Part shown: in pieces, positions 50,946 to 61,063 of the stretch
How positions within the stretch are numbered: the stretch's first letter is position 1
How the letters are laid out: every line of letters begins with the position of its first letter
DNA from: Rotaria sp. Silwood1
Taxonomy: Eukaryota; Rotifera; Eurotatoria; Philodinida; Philodinidae
NCBI GenBank assembly: GCA_905250075.1
Contig: CAJNOP010000531.1
Location: forward strand, 71,652-135,651
Reading direction: 5' to 3'
DNA: 64,000 nucleotides
Program-made: the position numbers and the translations under genes
The notes under the pieces: model-generated
Databases searched by the model: none
The model's input: only the letters and a program-made list of their open reading frames with translations
Told to the model about the DNA's origin: nothing

Positions 50946-53510
50946 GAAATTGTTCAATTTGATAAGGTTTTAAAAAGTTTATCTAATGATAAATCAATAC
51001 AAATAACAAGACCGGATAAAGGAAAGGGAATAGTAGTTATGGATAAAGACGATTATAATAAGAAGATGCTTGAAATATTAAGTGATCATAAGACGTTTAA
51101 AGTTTTGAATTTTGATGAAACCATGTCTCACGAAGATAGATTAATACGTAAACTAAAACAATTAAAAAATAACGGTTTTATAACTGAAAAAGAATATAAT
51201 TTTTGTCGCCCAACTGGCTCACAGCCTGCTAGAATATACGGCTTACCTAAAGTTCATAAAATTGGAGCACCACTTCGACCAATCGTTTCAGCTTCAGGTA
51301 CATTTAATTACAATCTAGCCAAACTATTGGCTAATAAACTAGACCATTTAAGAAAAAATGACACAATCATAACTAATACGTTTGCTTTCGTAGATGAATT
51401 ACTTGCATTAGAATTTGATAACTCTCAGATAAAAATGGTGTCTTTGGATATCACCAGCTTATTCACTAATGTTCCATTACAGCGCACTATACAAATAATT
51501 CTTGATAAACTGTATGGACCAGAACATACCTGTACATATAGTGATAAGAAACGAGATGATTGGTGTCAAAAATGTAAAAACAGATTTGAAATGAAATATT
51601 TATTAGACACCTCAACACAAGATACAAATTTTATCTTTAATAGCAAGATCTATTCACAAATCAATGGAGTTGCAATGGGTTCTCCACTTGGACCTGTGTT
51701 TGCTGATATATATGTCAATTATCTTGAGAATAAACTAATGTCACGTTTAATAAATAATGGCTTGCTGTACTTGAGACGTTTCGTTGATGATACTTTTGCT
51801 ATTATAAAAAAAGATGCTGATTTAAATAAGATAATTGATATACTCAACAGTTTTGATAATTGTATTGTTTTCACATGTGAAGAAGAGGTAAATAACTCAT
51901 TACCTTTTCTTGACATATATATTACACGACTACCAACTAACAATTCAACAAATAATTTAAATAATATTCTATCTAATAATTCAACAAATAATATTTCAAC
52001 TAATAATTTATCCAATAATCTAAATAATAATCTAAATAATAAATCATCTAATAACTCAGCAACTAGTTCAAATAATAAATCACCTAATAATTCAACAATT
52101 ATTTCAAATAATAAATCATCTAATAATTCAACACTTAGTTCAAATAATAAATCATCTAATAATTCAACGGTTAGTTCAAATAATAAATCATCTATTAGTT
52201 TAAATTATAAATCTTTTTATAACTCAAATAATAAATTATCTAATAACTCAATAAAAAACTTCATTAATAATTTAAATAATAAAGCAGCTGATAATTTAAC
52301 AATTAGTTCCAATAATAAATCATTGAATAGTTCAACTGTTAATTCGAACAATAGAGTATTTAATAATTCCATAAATAATCTAAGTACTAAATCATTTAAT
52401 ATTTCAAATGTTGCTTCAACTAGTAATTCAATTAACAATTTAAGTAATATGCCAACTATTATTTCTACTAATAATAATACACAAATTTCTTCTAAATCAT
52501 TTGCCACTACCATATATAGAAAACCAACATATACTGGTTTAATAACCAAATGGAGTTCTTTCGTTCCTCATACATATAAAGTTAGTACCATAAGCAGCAT
52601 GGTTTATAGAGCAATCAGGATATGTTCATCCTATGATTTAATGCATGAACAATTTGAATTTATAGAATTTATTAGTATCGAAAATGGTTATCCAGAAGGT
52701 TTTATAAAAGCACAGATCAGGAAAACACTAGGTAGATATTTTGATAAGATCAATGGAACACAAATATATAAATCAAAAAATAAAACAAATAACGATAAAG
52801 ATAATTCGATAAAACGAGAGCAGGTCTTCATTGATATTCCCTTTTTTGGTAAACCAACGGAAATCTTAGGGAAACGAATAATTAACTTGGCAAAATCCAT
52901 AAATGCACAATTACACATTCAACCAGTTCAACGACCATCTTCATCTATATCTAAATATTTTCCAACTAAAGATCCAATACCTAAACTACTCAGATCAAAT
53001 ATCGTTTATAAGTTAGATTGTTCTAATTGTGAATCTACCTATATAGGCAAAACAATTCGACAAACCTATAGAAGACTTCAAGAACATGGAGCTAATTTCT
53101 TGAAAGAAAAAGAAAATAAATCTCAATCGCTCGATGTGGTTGATAATTCTAATAATCTTAGACGATCTGACAGAAATAAAGGAAAAACTGTACAATATTT
53201 TCCAAAGATACAAAATGAATCAATTGATTTTGAACAAAACAATCTAACACATTCAGCAGTTAAACAACATGAAATTAATAATAATCATAAAATAGATTGG
53301 GAAAATTGTAATATTATTGCTAAAGATAATAAACACTACCGATTGTTAGTAAAAGAATCATTGTTAATTTGTAATAGTAAACCTACTCTAAATAAAACAA
53401 TATGTTCAGTACCCCTAATAATATATCCTGAGGGACTAACAAAAAAACCAAAAGTCAAGATTAAATCAACGATAGATGCACTACCAATAGGGGGAGAATC
53501 AGTGTTATGA
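50946..53510 (+). CDS. Penelope-like element RT + GIY-YIG endonuclease, 5' truncated
   Basis: One open frame with no proper start runs out of the telomere-type repeat; its first residues there are just the translated repeat. RT landmarks of Penelope-like elements follow in order: RPDKGKGIVVMDKDDY, YGLPKVHKIGAPLRPIVS, SLDITSLFTNVPL (aspartate at about 51447), NGVAMGSPLGPVFADIYVNY, RRFVDDTFAI (catalytic DD, 51786-51791) and SLPFLDIYITR. Then comes an Asn/Ser-rich insert (about 51933-52500), before TIYRKPTYTGLITKWSSFVP and the thumb region. From about 53005 a GIY-YIG endonuclease begins (YKLDCSNCESTYIGKTIR, RRLQEHG). It is itself split by an Asn/Lys-rich insert before HEINNNHKIDW, and it ends at TGA 53508-53510. 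RT and endonuclease look intact from the RT N-terminal region on. The 5' part and upstream terminal repeat are missing. The copy might still encode active domains but could not express itself autonomously. Confidence 0.9.
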   Translation, partial: EIVQFDKVLKSLSNDKSIQITRPDKGKGIVVMDKDDYNKKMLEILSDHKTFKVLNFDETMSHEDRLIRKLKQLKNNGFITEKEYNFCRPTGSQPARIYGLPKVHKIGAPLRPIVSASGTFNYNLAKLLANKLDHLRKNDTIITNTFAFVDELLALEFDNSQIKMVSLDITSLFTNVPLQRTIQIILDKLYGPEHTCTYSDKKRDDWCQKCKNRFEMKYLLDTSTQDTNFIFNSKIYSQINGVAMGSPLGPVFADIYVNYLENKLMSRLINNGLLYLRRFVDDTFAIIKKDADLNKIIDILNSFDNCIVFTCEEEVNNSLPFLDIYITRLPTNNSTNNLNNILSNNSTNNISTNNLSNNLNNNLNNKSSNNSATSSNNKSPNNSTIISNNKSSNNSTLSSNNKSSNNSTVSSNNKSSISLNYKSFYNSNNKLSNNSIKNFINNLNNKAADNLTISSNNKSLNSSTVNSNNRVFNNSINNLSTKSFNISNVASTSNSINNLSNMPTIISTNNNTQISSKSFATTIYRKPTYTGLITKWSSFVPHTYKVSTISSMVYRAIRICSSYDLMHEQFEFIEFISIENGYPEGFIKAQIRKTLGRYFDKINGTQIYKSKNKTNNDKDNSIKREQVFIDIPFFGKPTEILGKRIINLAKSINAQLHIQPVQRPSSSISKYFPTKDPIPKLLRSNIVYKLDCSNCESTYIGKTIRQTYRRLQEHGANFLKEKENKSQSLDVVDNSNNLRRSDRNKGKTVQYFPKIQNESIDFEQNNLTHSAVKQHEINNNHKIDWENCNIIAKDNKHYRLLVKESLLICNSKPTLNKTICSVPLIIYPEGLTKKPKVKIKSTIDALPIGGESVL
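51933..52500 (+). repeat. Asn/Ser-rich coding minisatellite within the RT
   Basis: About 190 codons made almost only of Asn, Ser, Thr, Leu and Lys. At 52044-52187 four consecutive 36-bp units encode the 12-residue repeat SSNNSTxSSNNK with few changes; degenerate units flank them. The tract keeps frame throughout. It lies between the LPFLDIYITR block and the TIYRKPTYTG block, which are adjacent in most Penelope-like elements. Confidence 0.8.
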
Positions 53511-53525
53511 GCGCTCATAACACTG
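53500..53525. repeat. perfect 26-bp palindrome over the RT stop codon
   Basis: CAGTGTTATGAGC is followed immediately by its exact reverse complement, with no loop. The TGA stop codon (53508-53510) lies inside the left arm. Confidence 0.9.
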
Positions 53526-53633
53526 TTTTCGTCCATGGTAGTGGTATCTGTAGGATTTCTGATTGGAGATACTACAGATGATCACTTTCTCTTTCTTCTA
53601 TATTTCTTTGTCATGAATCACTTAACATCTGGT

Positions 53634-53667
53634 CTTGAAAATGACAGATTAACTGTCGAAACGTCGA
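53634..53667 (+). ncRNA. degenerate hammerhead-ribozyme-like 3' arm
   Basis: TTGAAAA then TGACAG, loop ATTAA, CTGTC, then GAAACGTCG. Hammerhead ribozymes of Penelope-like elements have CUGANGA, stem II, then GAAA. Stem II (GACAG/CTGTC) and GAAA are intact here, but the CUGANGA box is TTGAAAA, two changes from consensus, so cleavage is unlikely. The position (3' end of the element) fits the known placement. Confidence 0.5.
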
Positions 53668-53732
53668 CTAAAATTTATTATTAAAATATTGTATTTATTT
53701 ATTTATTATATATATTTTTTTTCTTTTGTTTA

Positions 53733-54113
53733 TTAAATAAAAAGAAAATTATAATGAAATTTAAAGCTGCTGTAATTGTTATTAAATTCCGACACAAGTT
53801 GTGATGATAGATCAGGTAATGAATGACTAGTACTAATAGATATTGAAGAAGAGGTAAGTATTGATGTTAATGATGTTGATGATAATGAGGAAATTTTTGA
53901 TATATCATGACCACACGTAACAATTGAATCAATACCTCCACTACCACTTGCACCAACTGTAGAAACTAGGTTTGATGTTTCAGAGAGAACAGTTTGTGTT
54001 TCAGCAGATATTGATGAAGCGTTCAGTGTTTGATCATCTGTCTTTTGTTTTTTTGCTGCAAATGATGAAAAGAAGGACGAAATTGTTTTTTGTTTCCAGG
54101 AATTGGATTTCAT
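53733..54113 (-). CDS. truncated hAT/ZMYM-like transposase N-terminus
   Basis: 126 codons starting MKSNSWKQKTISSFFSSF, then a Ser/Thr-rich stretch. A basic lead with QKTISSFF is common at the start of hAT-type (zinc-finger MYM-like) transposases. It also fits the PIP-box pattern QxxIxxFF for sliding-clamp binding. No BED finger, DDE catalytic or dimerisation domain is present because the frame runs into the Penelope-like element's 3' end. Assignment rests on the N-terminal style and the nearby terminal repeat. Confidence 0.45.
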   Translation of the reverse strand: MKSNSWKQKTISSFFSSFAAKKQKTDDQTLNASSISAETQTVLSETSNLVSTVGASGSGGIDSIVTCGHDISKISSLSSTSLTSILTSSSISISTSHSLPDLSSQLVSEFNNNYSSFKFHYNFLFI

Positions 54114-54430
54114 AAATGTTATTTATATGTTAATGAATATTTTAATTTTCGCTAGTTCTTCTCACTAGAAATTAATCATAATAGACAACAGCAAAAACAG
54201 ATTAGCGCTTTTGATATCTAACAGTTGTAGTGATAGAAAGATGGTGCTCCATTATGTTGCGTCTAAAATCACAGACATTCTCAAAAACTAAAGATTCAAA
54301 TGAAGGTATCCTGACTGAATTTCATTTGTTTTACTTTAAAAGCTCAGTAGCTTTAGAAAAAGCGTGATGAAGCTAAAACGCCCGGTGGTGTGGCTAAGCC
54401 CCAGCTAGCCCCAGTGTGGTTGCGCCACTA
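53733..54430 (-). mobile_element. broken hAT-type transposon, 5' end only
   Basis: Read on the minus strand, the element starts with TAGTGGCGCAACCACACTGG at 54430, which resembles hAT ends. It continues with a G+C-rich subterminal region (54365-54430) and a transposase N-terminal frame (54113-53733). It stops where the Penelope-like element's 3' end lies. No matching right end is seen in this window. Confidence 0.5.
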
Positions 54431-55740
54431 GTTTGTTGTTTGACTTTGTTCATCTACGTCATCAAGGTGATTTGCTACAGTTGAAATATGTTCTATATTC
54501 ATATGAAGAAACGGTTTACGAAGTGTGTCTTCTCCAGTAACAGCCGATGAAATAACACGTGACGAAACATATGGAGCACCTGCTAACAGTATATTTTCAT
54601 CACCTAAAATTAGAAAACAAGATTGGATAAGGGTATCTCAGGGGATAATGAATTATTTGTGCATATCGACCTTACTCGCTAATTCACGGTAAATATCCCA
54701 AATTTCACAAACGGATGTCCGAACAGCAACAACAGCCAAAGTAATATCACGTCTATTAAATTCACCTGACACCATTGTAGGATCAGCAGCAAGGCAATTA
54801 GTATCATCAATAATCATATCAGTCAGTTTTTCTTGAGGTTCTTCATTATTATCCTTTAAGACAATAGAAAAAAATATCTTAAATTAAACAGAGATTATTC
54901 TACTCACATGTAAAAGTAGGAAAACATTTAGAGCCGATTAGAAAATAGCACCTAAAATGATAAGTAAGTACTGCTTTACACACAAAGAAAGTCATTTATA
55001 TAGTGGTCAAGCGATTAGAGAAAAAAGAAGCTTTTTAATAATTGAAAGTTACATATTTACATTTAGTCAAACAAATTTCTTTCTTTATGATTGAATTCTG
55101 TAAGCAAACTTCGAGCTTTGTTTAAATTAATATCTGCAAAGCTAAGAGAAAATTAAACGGCTAACACTCCACTCAAACTTTTGCTGTGCTACCACGGACT
55201 TGAATTATTATTATCATCGATGTGCACTCCTTTTTTTTCACAGATATATATATATATATATATATACATGCGCACGCCACCCAACATTTATCTACTTCGA
55301 TTAATACTGAAAAACGAAGACAACACCTATTTAGGAATGTTGAACATTTCACTTACGAAGTGATTTAGTCACGTCTTGGCCTTGATTTACTGCGACTCTC
55401 ACAAAATCATCAAGTCGTTGTGCAAGGAAGTTAATGAGTTGAGGATACCCATGCATATTCATTGAAACTTGATGAATATATTGACTTCATTGAAATAGCA
55501 CGAGTGAGAGTCTATTTGCATTTTGGCCAAGTGTAAACATAGCACAAGCCATTGAATTAGTCATTCGAATTGATTTATAAATGAGAATCTGAGATAATCC
55601 TAAGAAATAGAATAAAATTATGAGAGAAAAATAGAAATATGTGAATTAATAAAAGAAACAAGGAATAATTGATCCTCCTAAGATATACCAAAAATATTGC
55701 TTTATCATGAACTTGTGCCAAAACATGGATCTGGTTAACC
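54428..55740 (-). pseudogene. unrecognised multi-exon gene, decayed, interrupted by the hAT
   Basis: Minus-strand exon-like blocks with good splice signals succeed each other. They are VNQIHVLAQVHDKAIFL (about 55690-55740), then LSQILIYKSIRMTNSMA and FTLGQNANRLSLVLFQ. After an in-frame TGA come YIHQVSMNMHGYPQLINFL and QRLDDFVRVAVNQGQDVTKS (55360-55600). INLNKARSLLTEFNHKERN lies near 55080-55140, and KLTDMIIDDTNCLAADPTMV and TLAVVAVRTSVCEIWDIY at 54670-54860. The last exon (to 54428) has LLAGAPYVSSRVISSAVTGE. At least two in-frame stops mark decay. The reading ends at TAG 54428-54430, which overlaps the hAT end, so the original C-terminus was probably removed. The protein is helical. I do not recognise the family. 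Confidence 0.45.
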
Positions 55741-57707
55741 TGTTTTTCTATTATTCTGAATAACCAAATGTTCGTTCATATTCTACTAGTAGTTCTCTTC
55801 ATGTTTTCAATGACTTATGATTGGTATGTGCGCGGAAAGAATAAGAATTTTTTGAATTTTGAAGATAAATTTCATAAGACAAAATGTAATAATCTGATTG
55901 ATTTTAAACATTTTCCGTATATTAGGGTTGATTTTAATTAAAACCGTACGGAGGACATACATTTTTTTTGCACTGCACATGGCGCTTGCTTTTTCGAAAA
56001 AAAAAACAAGGAACACTTATCCAATAGAAAAACAGTTATAAAAGGAGGAAGAACGGAATATAAGGTAGAATACTGTATGAAGATAGAAGAAAATGATGGT
56101 ATGCGTAAACCGAAGAAGTATCTTTATTTGAACTTATCGAACCATTATATTTAATTTTCCAGTGTGAAAAAAAAGAAAATCAATCATACTTTTTTTTAGA
56201 TGAAACTCTATTCATTTAATTTTCTACCAAAAGAAGGATATATTTCCATTTTAAAAGATTGTTGTTGCACTTCTAGCTTCGAGCGATCCGATACTAACAT
56301 ACGGTCAATACCTTGTTTTGTTCATTCACATGTGCTATACGATATTGGTTTGCCTACACAGATAAAAAATATAGAATGTAATTTGAGTTGGAATTTTTTT
56401 GAAATCTTCAGTAGGCTGATTGGAATAATAGGCACTTATTATAAATAGAATAACATCAATGTGTAATTTGTAGAGCACACTTTATTGAATAAAACAAGAT
56501 ATTGATAAGGTCGTGTTGCTGAGCTGTTCAAATGTCATGAAATGAATAAAGTCCATCATAATTATAACACGTTCATTTTTCTGCAGTATGATTCGCTAAA
56601 TCAGCTGGTCGTATTGGCGTTTTTTTCTCCTCTTCTTTGACACATATATATATATAGGAAGAGTTACTGACCACATGCATATTTTTTTCATATACATGAA
56701 CCAATTGTCCTGCATAGAAAGAAAGAAAAAACAGATAAATGAACGTACAGTTATTTTAATTTTACTTTAGATCATAAAGAGAACCCATTGGTTCAACTTA
56801 TTTCAACATCGAAGGTGATTAAAGATAAATTCTGTAAGTTAGTAAATTTAAAAAAATAATCCATTTGGATTTGGATTTTTCTTTTCAGATTAGTTTGCTG
56901 GTGTTGAATTTTTATTACAAGGTAAACCAATATATTATTATGTGTTAAATTGATATAAATACATTATGGCGTATAAATTGATAGAATTAAGTTTGAACAA
57001 TACTTTTTTCAGCTTTCTGAACCATTAATCTGAAAGAGAAAAATAAAGAGCATTAAAATATATATTTTCTATGAATCTTCGAATATAACACGTTTCGGAC
57101 ATCGTAAGACAATTAAAAAGGATGATAAAATCGAGAAAAAGTCCAGTTTGATGTCGATCAGTTATCTTCACTAAGTTCTTGAAAACTTATCTTTCAACTA
57201 TCCAGAAAAGCGACAGATGCTCCTGGTATTAGTGAAATTAATTTATATATTATAAATTAGAATAATGTAATTTAATTCTCAAATTAAGGACGAGTCGTTT
57301 TTTTCAGAAATAAAACTCGGTGCTTCGAAACTATTGTTTCATTCGTTCAAATTTAAAAATCTAATATATGATGTTAAATAAGTTTCTATAAGTAATAAAC
57401 GTTTGACGGCAGAATTTTAAAACACTGATTTCAAATTTATTTGTATCATAATTAATTCGTTTGTTTCTCTTCATATTTAATCCTTTGATTCTTTATTATA
57501 CAATGGACGAGTATTTTATAAAAATACAAGAAAATAGATAATGAATTTTTTTTGATGGAATAAATTTCTGTCCTATAAAACATTTAATTAGTGTAGTAGA
57601 AAGAGGACAACTAATTTGTTTCAAAATTATTTATTGGAATTGACAGCATGAGTCATTTGAATTTTCGAATATAAAAAGCTTGTTAGCGCAGCTCCTGCGG
57701 AGCTGAA
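55741..57707. other. intergenic with weak exon-like pieces
   Basis: No gene I can support. A minus-strand piece around 56590-56720 has a good acceptor and reads VKEEEKKTPIRPADLANHTA to a stop. A plus-strand piece around 56772-56950 reads ENPLVQLISTSKVIKD and FAGVEFLLQGKPIYYYVLN with one stop between. Both could be remains of genes. A TTAGC-type hairpin is at 57683-57711. Confidence 0.35.
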
Positions 57708-57711
57708 TTGT
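57683..57711. repeat. TTAGC-type short hairpin, copy 2
   Basis: The stem is GCTCC / GGAGC with the loop TGC, flanked by TTAGCGCA and TGAATTGT. It aligns with 12387-12415; the stem differs at three base pairs, all with compensating changes. It abuts the TIR element that starts at 57708. Confidence 0.45.
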
Positions 57712-58175
57712 GGAACTCACGTATACCTTTCGCTTTATTATCCGACGCATCATCTGTATACTGAAAGACTTCTCGTCAACTATAGTTGTTTTCCTTGAGA
57801 ATCGATGAAAAGAGCGGGAATGTATTATTTATTTGTATATTAAAAATATATATTAAAAAAGAAAATATTTTTTTTTCATTTAAGCGCGCTCGATTTCATT
57901 TATAATTATTGCTATATACTCGATAATAATCTTTTTTTTTTGTTTTCTAATCTGAAGTTATTTTTCTCCACCATCGACTATTTGATGAATACGGTTGTTG
58001 CAGTCTATAATGGGGTGGGGGTGGGGGGGAGCTATATGTATGTAATGTTCTCTTTCGTTGCTATGGTCTGTAAGGGGGGCCTGTCTGTAAGGGGAGGGGG
58101 TGGGGGGAGCCGCAAAACCTCGAACTTAAAACTTACACTCACTATTTTCTTCGAAAATATACGTGAGTTCCACAA
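57708..58175. mobile_element. MITE-like TIR element with G-rich core, 468 bp
   Basis: The perfect 18-bp terminal inverted repeat TTGTGGAACTCACGTATA lies at both ends. The core (58011-58111) carries several runs of four to seven G on the plus strand, which could fold as a G-quadruplex. No target duplication is clear. A second partial copy of one end lies at 63390-63443. Confidence 0.7.
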
Positions 58176-59573
58176 AAATGTATAAAATTAGTTCATATCG
58201 AAAAATGATATTGGGTTTTCGCCATTTTTTACTTCAGAACATGGGTTTAGACACTTTTAATAACTTTCTTATTCATGTCCTTAGTTTTTTTTCAAGTAAA
58301 AAGAAATAGCAGTGCAGAGAAAGGATAAGCGAATATATTATAGTCAAAATAATCAATTATACCAACTAGTTGTTCTTAAAAGCTAGTTCTTTTTAATAAA
58401 TCGATCAATCACTAATTTTATGCATTCGTTAAATCATCAGAGTAAATTAAGATTCCTAAATTTTATAACAGTATTCATGATAAAGCATAACTCTAAATAA
58501 CAGTATGTGTTTTTTTATATACTTGAGATTTTCTTCACTCAGAAGTCTGCTCGAAAGATTAGTTGCATTGTCTACTAATAGCCTAATAATGAGATTCGAC
58601 AAGTCTCTCAAGAATTTTTCAATGAAAGAAATCATTCGTAAGGACTAAATTACGTAATATAAAGAAAGTTATTAATTTGTCCGACTATATTTGGACATTA
58701 ATTTAGAAGAAAAAAAATAATCATCAAAAGATTGTTTTGTACTGTTCGAATTTTGACAAAATTTTAAGTGAATGATATTAATAAAACAATACGTTCATTG
58801 TCATTAGCAGAATCCAGCTAACTACCATTACACTTACGTTTTGATAGTTTTATTAAATTATTTTTGAAACCAAAATATTACTAAATATTTATTGTAGAGT
58901 GACAATTCACTTTCATAATCGGTTCTTTCGATCATTTGTTAATGGCGAATATTAATCAACTTATTTGCTTTCATTATTTGACTGCTGTAGCTCCAAGAAA
59001 TAATGTTTTTAATCATGATGGTGGGCAACCTGAAACAAGTAAGAAATATCTAGAAACAGTTAATTACATGTTAGAATATTTTAGTTTTTGAGTTAAGATA
59101 CTATCACAGTAAAGTCGGTCTTCATAATTATGACATTATAAAATAAGAAATAAAAACCAAATCTACTCTGACATATATTCGTGATCCATATAAGCACATA
59201 TCTGCTTTAAGTATTGGTAGAGCAGTGTAAAACAAGAATTAGATGATTGCTTTAGCCTGTAAGTGTTTGAAAAAAAAACAAAAAGTGAGGATATATAAGT
59301 CATCGAAATGTTTCGCAGTACATCCGTGCTGGGAAACGATTCGGGAGAAGCAATAGTCTTAATAAAATCTTGGTTCGCATATAACCACTTGAACAAGATA
59401 AAACATGATTAACGTAGACTAAGGTCAACTTCTGTAGAAATGTTGAATATTAATTACCTGTTTTCATTCGAAAAAATCATTTTTACAAGTTACACGTAAG
59501 CTAGAAAAATCGAACGAACTTATATTACTAAGAGGATTAGCTTTTTTATGCTCATTACATCGAAAAAAAGAAA
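58176..59573. other. intergenic, one weak exon-like frame
   Basis: Nothing firm. At 58942 an ATG opens MANINQLICFHYLTAVAPRN to a possible donor GTAAGA at 59040; no partner exon was found. Confidence 0.35.
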
Positions 59574-59899
59574 CGCAAAGTTAGGCATGCTCCAAATCTG
59601 AACTTCGGTTCGTGTCGGTTATGAAGTTTGGGTTCCGACTTGGGTTCGTTGTTGAATTTCGGCGGGTGAGGATGTGAGTGAGAGGCGAGGGTGGGGCTGT
59701 TTTTGAACATCATTGAAATTTTTCTAGGACGTCTGTAGATCTTCAGGCTTTGGATCATTTTTTTATTGAACATAGACCTTTTATAAGCAAGCTTCAAATA
59801 CTTTCTTTCGACTTTTTACTAACACTTTATAAAATAACGAAAAATAACTGACCGCAACCCGTACCCAAATGTTCAAACCCGTGCATGCTTACGCAAAGT
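59574..59899. mobile_element. hAT MITE with perfect 8-bp target duplication
   Basis: The element spans 59582-59891 (310 bp). Its ends are TAGGCATGC and, reverse-complemented, TAAGCATGC. The identical 8-bp CGCAAAGT flanks it (59574-59581 and 59892-59899). Subterminal GGGTTCG-like motifs are inverted at the two sides. Ends, duplication length and size are those of a non-autonomous hAT element. Confidence 0.85.
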
Positions 59900-60213
59900 A
59901 AACTTTTTCCGACAAAAAATTTTCTGTTTGTGTTCTTTCAATATGTAGAAAATTTTAATAAAAATGTGACAACTTCTATGCATTCTTACCACTGACGGCA
60001 AGATCATATTTTATAACTTTGAGAAAGGCAATAGCGCATACTTTTTTCTGAAAGAAAAAAAATTAGACAGTAGAGAACGCTATCATGCGTGTAAATCAGT
60101 GCATTAATCAATGGTGGCGGCTGTAGCCCACCAAGTTGGTTCCGAATCCAATAGAATCCTAGTCCGCGTTTGAAAATTTTCTGTAGACGGGGTTCGGCCT
60201 AGTGACCTGATCA
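59900..60213. other. intergenic
   Basis: No gene. A G+C-richer patch (60105-60210) precedes the insertion site of the next element. Confidence 0.4.
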
Positions 60214-60853
60214 GATATCGGCCTGGCTTCGTAGTCGTCCTATATTTCCTATATTTTTGGAATCGGTCCTATAATGTCCTATTTTTAAAAAAAATTCCTA
60301 TAATCTTATATTTTTTGAAAAAATAAAGGTTTCGCTTAGAAAAGATGTACTTAGAGCATACCAAAGTTGGTGACAGTGCTACTTTCAGTCTTTGTATAAA
60401 GCTTAAAGAAACTTTCTTACTATATAGTCTGATAAAGAAAAGGATTCTATTCGTTTTATGCTGTTTGATCACACTTCAACTCATTTAATAATAAGAAATT
60501 ATTGATAAAATCTGTCTCATTATAATATGTGCTAAAGCAAGGGAGCCTTCTATTATGTCCCTAAAAAAGTCAAAGTTTTTGTTGATCTCAACGAAAGATC
60601 CTAATTTCAACCCTTTTTTGTCCAATACATCGTTAGTAAACGTGTTTATTTTGCTTATCTTGCGTTCATACAGTGGAAAAGAATCGGATAATGTTTTCAT
60701 GCAAAAAAAGAAAACAATTGTTGACTAGACGAATGTTCTTGATATAATATAGATACCGTACCCTAAAATTTTGGTGCGATCTATAATAGCACTATTTTTT
60801 CTAAAGCATACGGTCTATCACTGGTGATATTTATGTTCTATATAACTACACCG

Positions 60854-61063
60854 TCGGATAAAAGTCTTTTTCTCTATTCATTTCTATAATATCATACTTT
60901 GCATCAAATTTATAGCCGAGTAAAGATACGCCATAAGCGTTTTATTTCAATATGGTATATATTATACTGAGATAAGACTCTTATGTCTTATCTTTATTTG
61001 ATCATAAATTTGATGCAAAGTATGATAGCATAGAAACAAAGAAGAGGAAGGACTTTTATCCGA
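60854..61063. mobile_element. foldback MITE, 210 bp, nested
   Basis: Inverted arms of about 60 bp: TCGGATAAAAGTC at each end and a 25-bp inner block around ATCATACTTTGCATCAAATT that is perfect in both arms. No target duplication is seen. It lies inside the 2,972-bp element. Confidence 0.7.

Larger units (their letters stand above)
50902..53700 (+). mobile_element. Penelope-like retroelement, telomere-abutting copy
   Basis: This is the element as a unit: telomere-type repeats at its 5' side, the RT/GIY-YIG frame, then about 190 bp of 3' sequence with a palindrome over the stop codon and a hammerhead-like segment near 53634-53667. It ends in an A+T-rich tail around 53670-53740. The exact 3' boundary cannot be fixed by eye; it lies before the truncated hAT frame at 53733. 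Confidence 0.75.

Noticed and set aside
51719..52549. Minus-strand open frames opposite the reverse transcriptase
   Set aside because: Shadows of the RT frame and its Asn-rich repeat; no independent motif.
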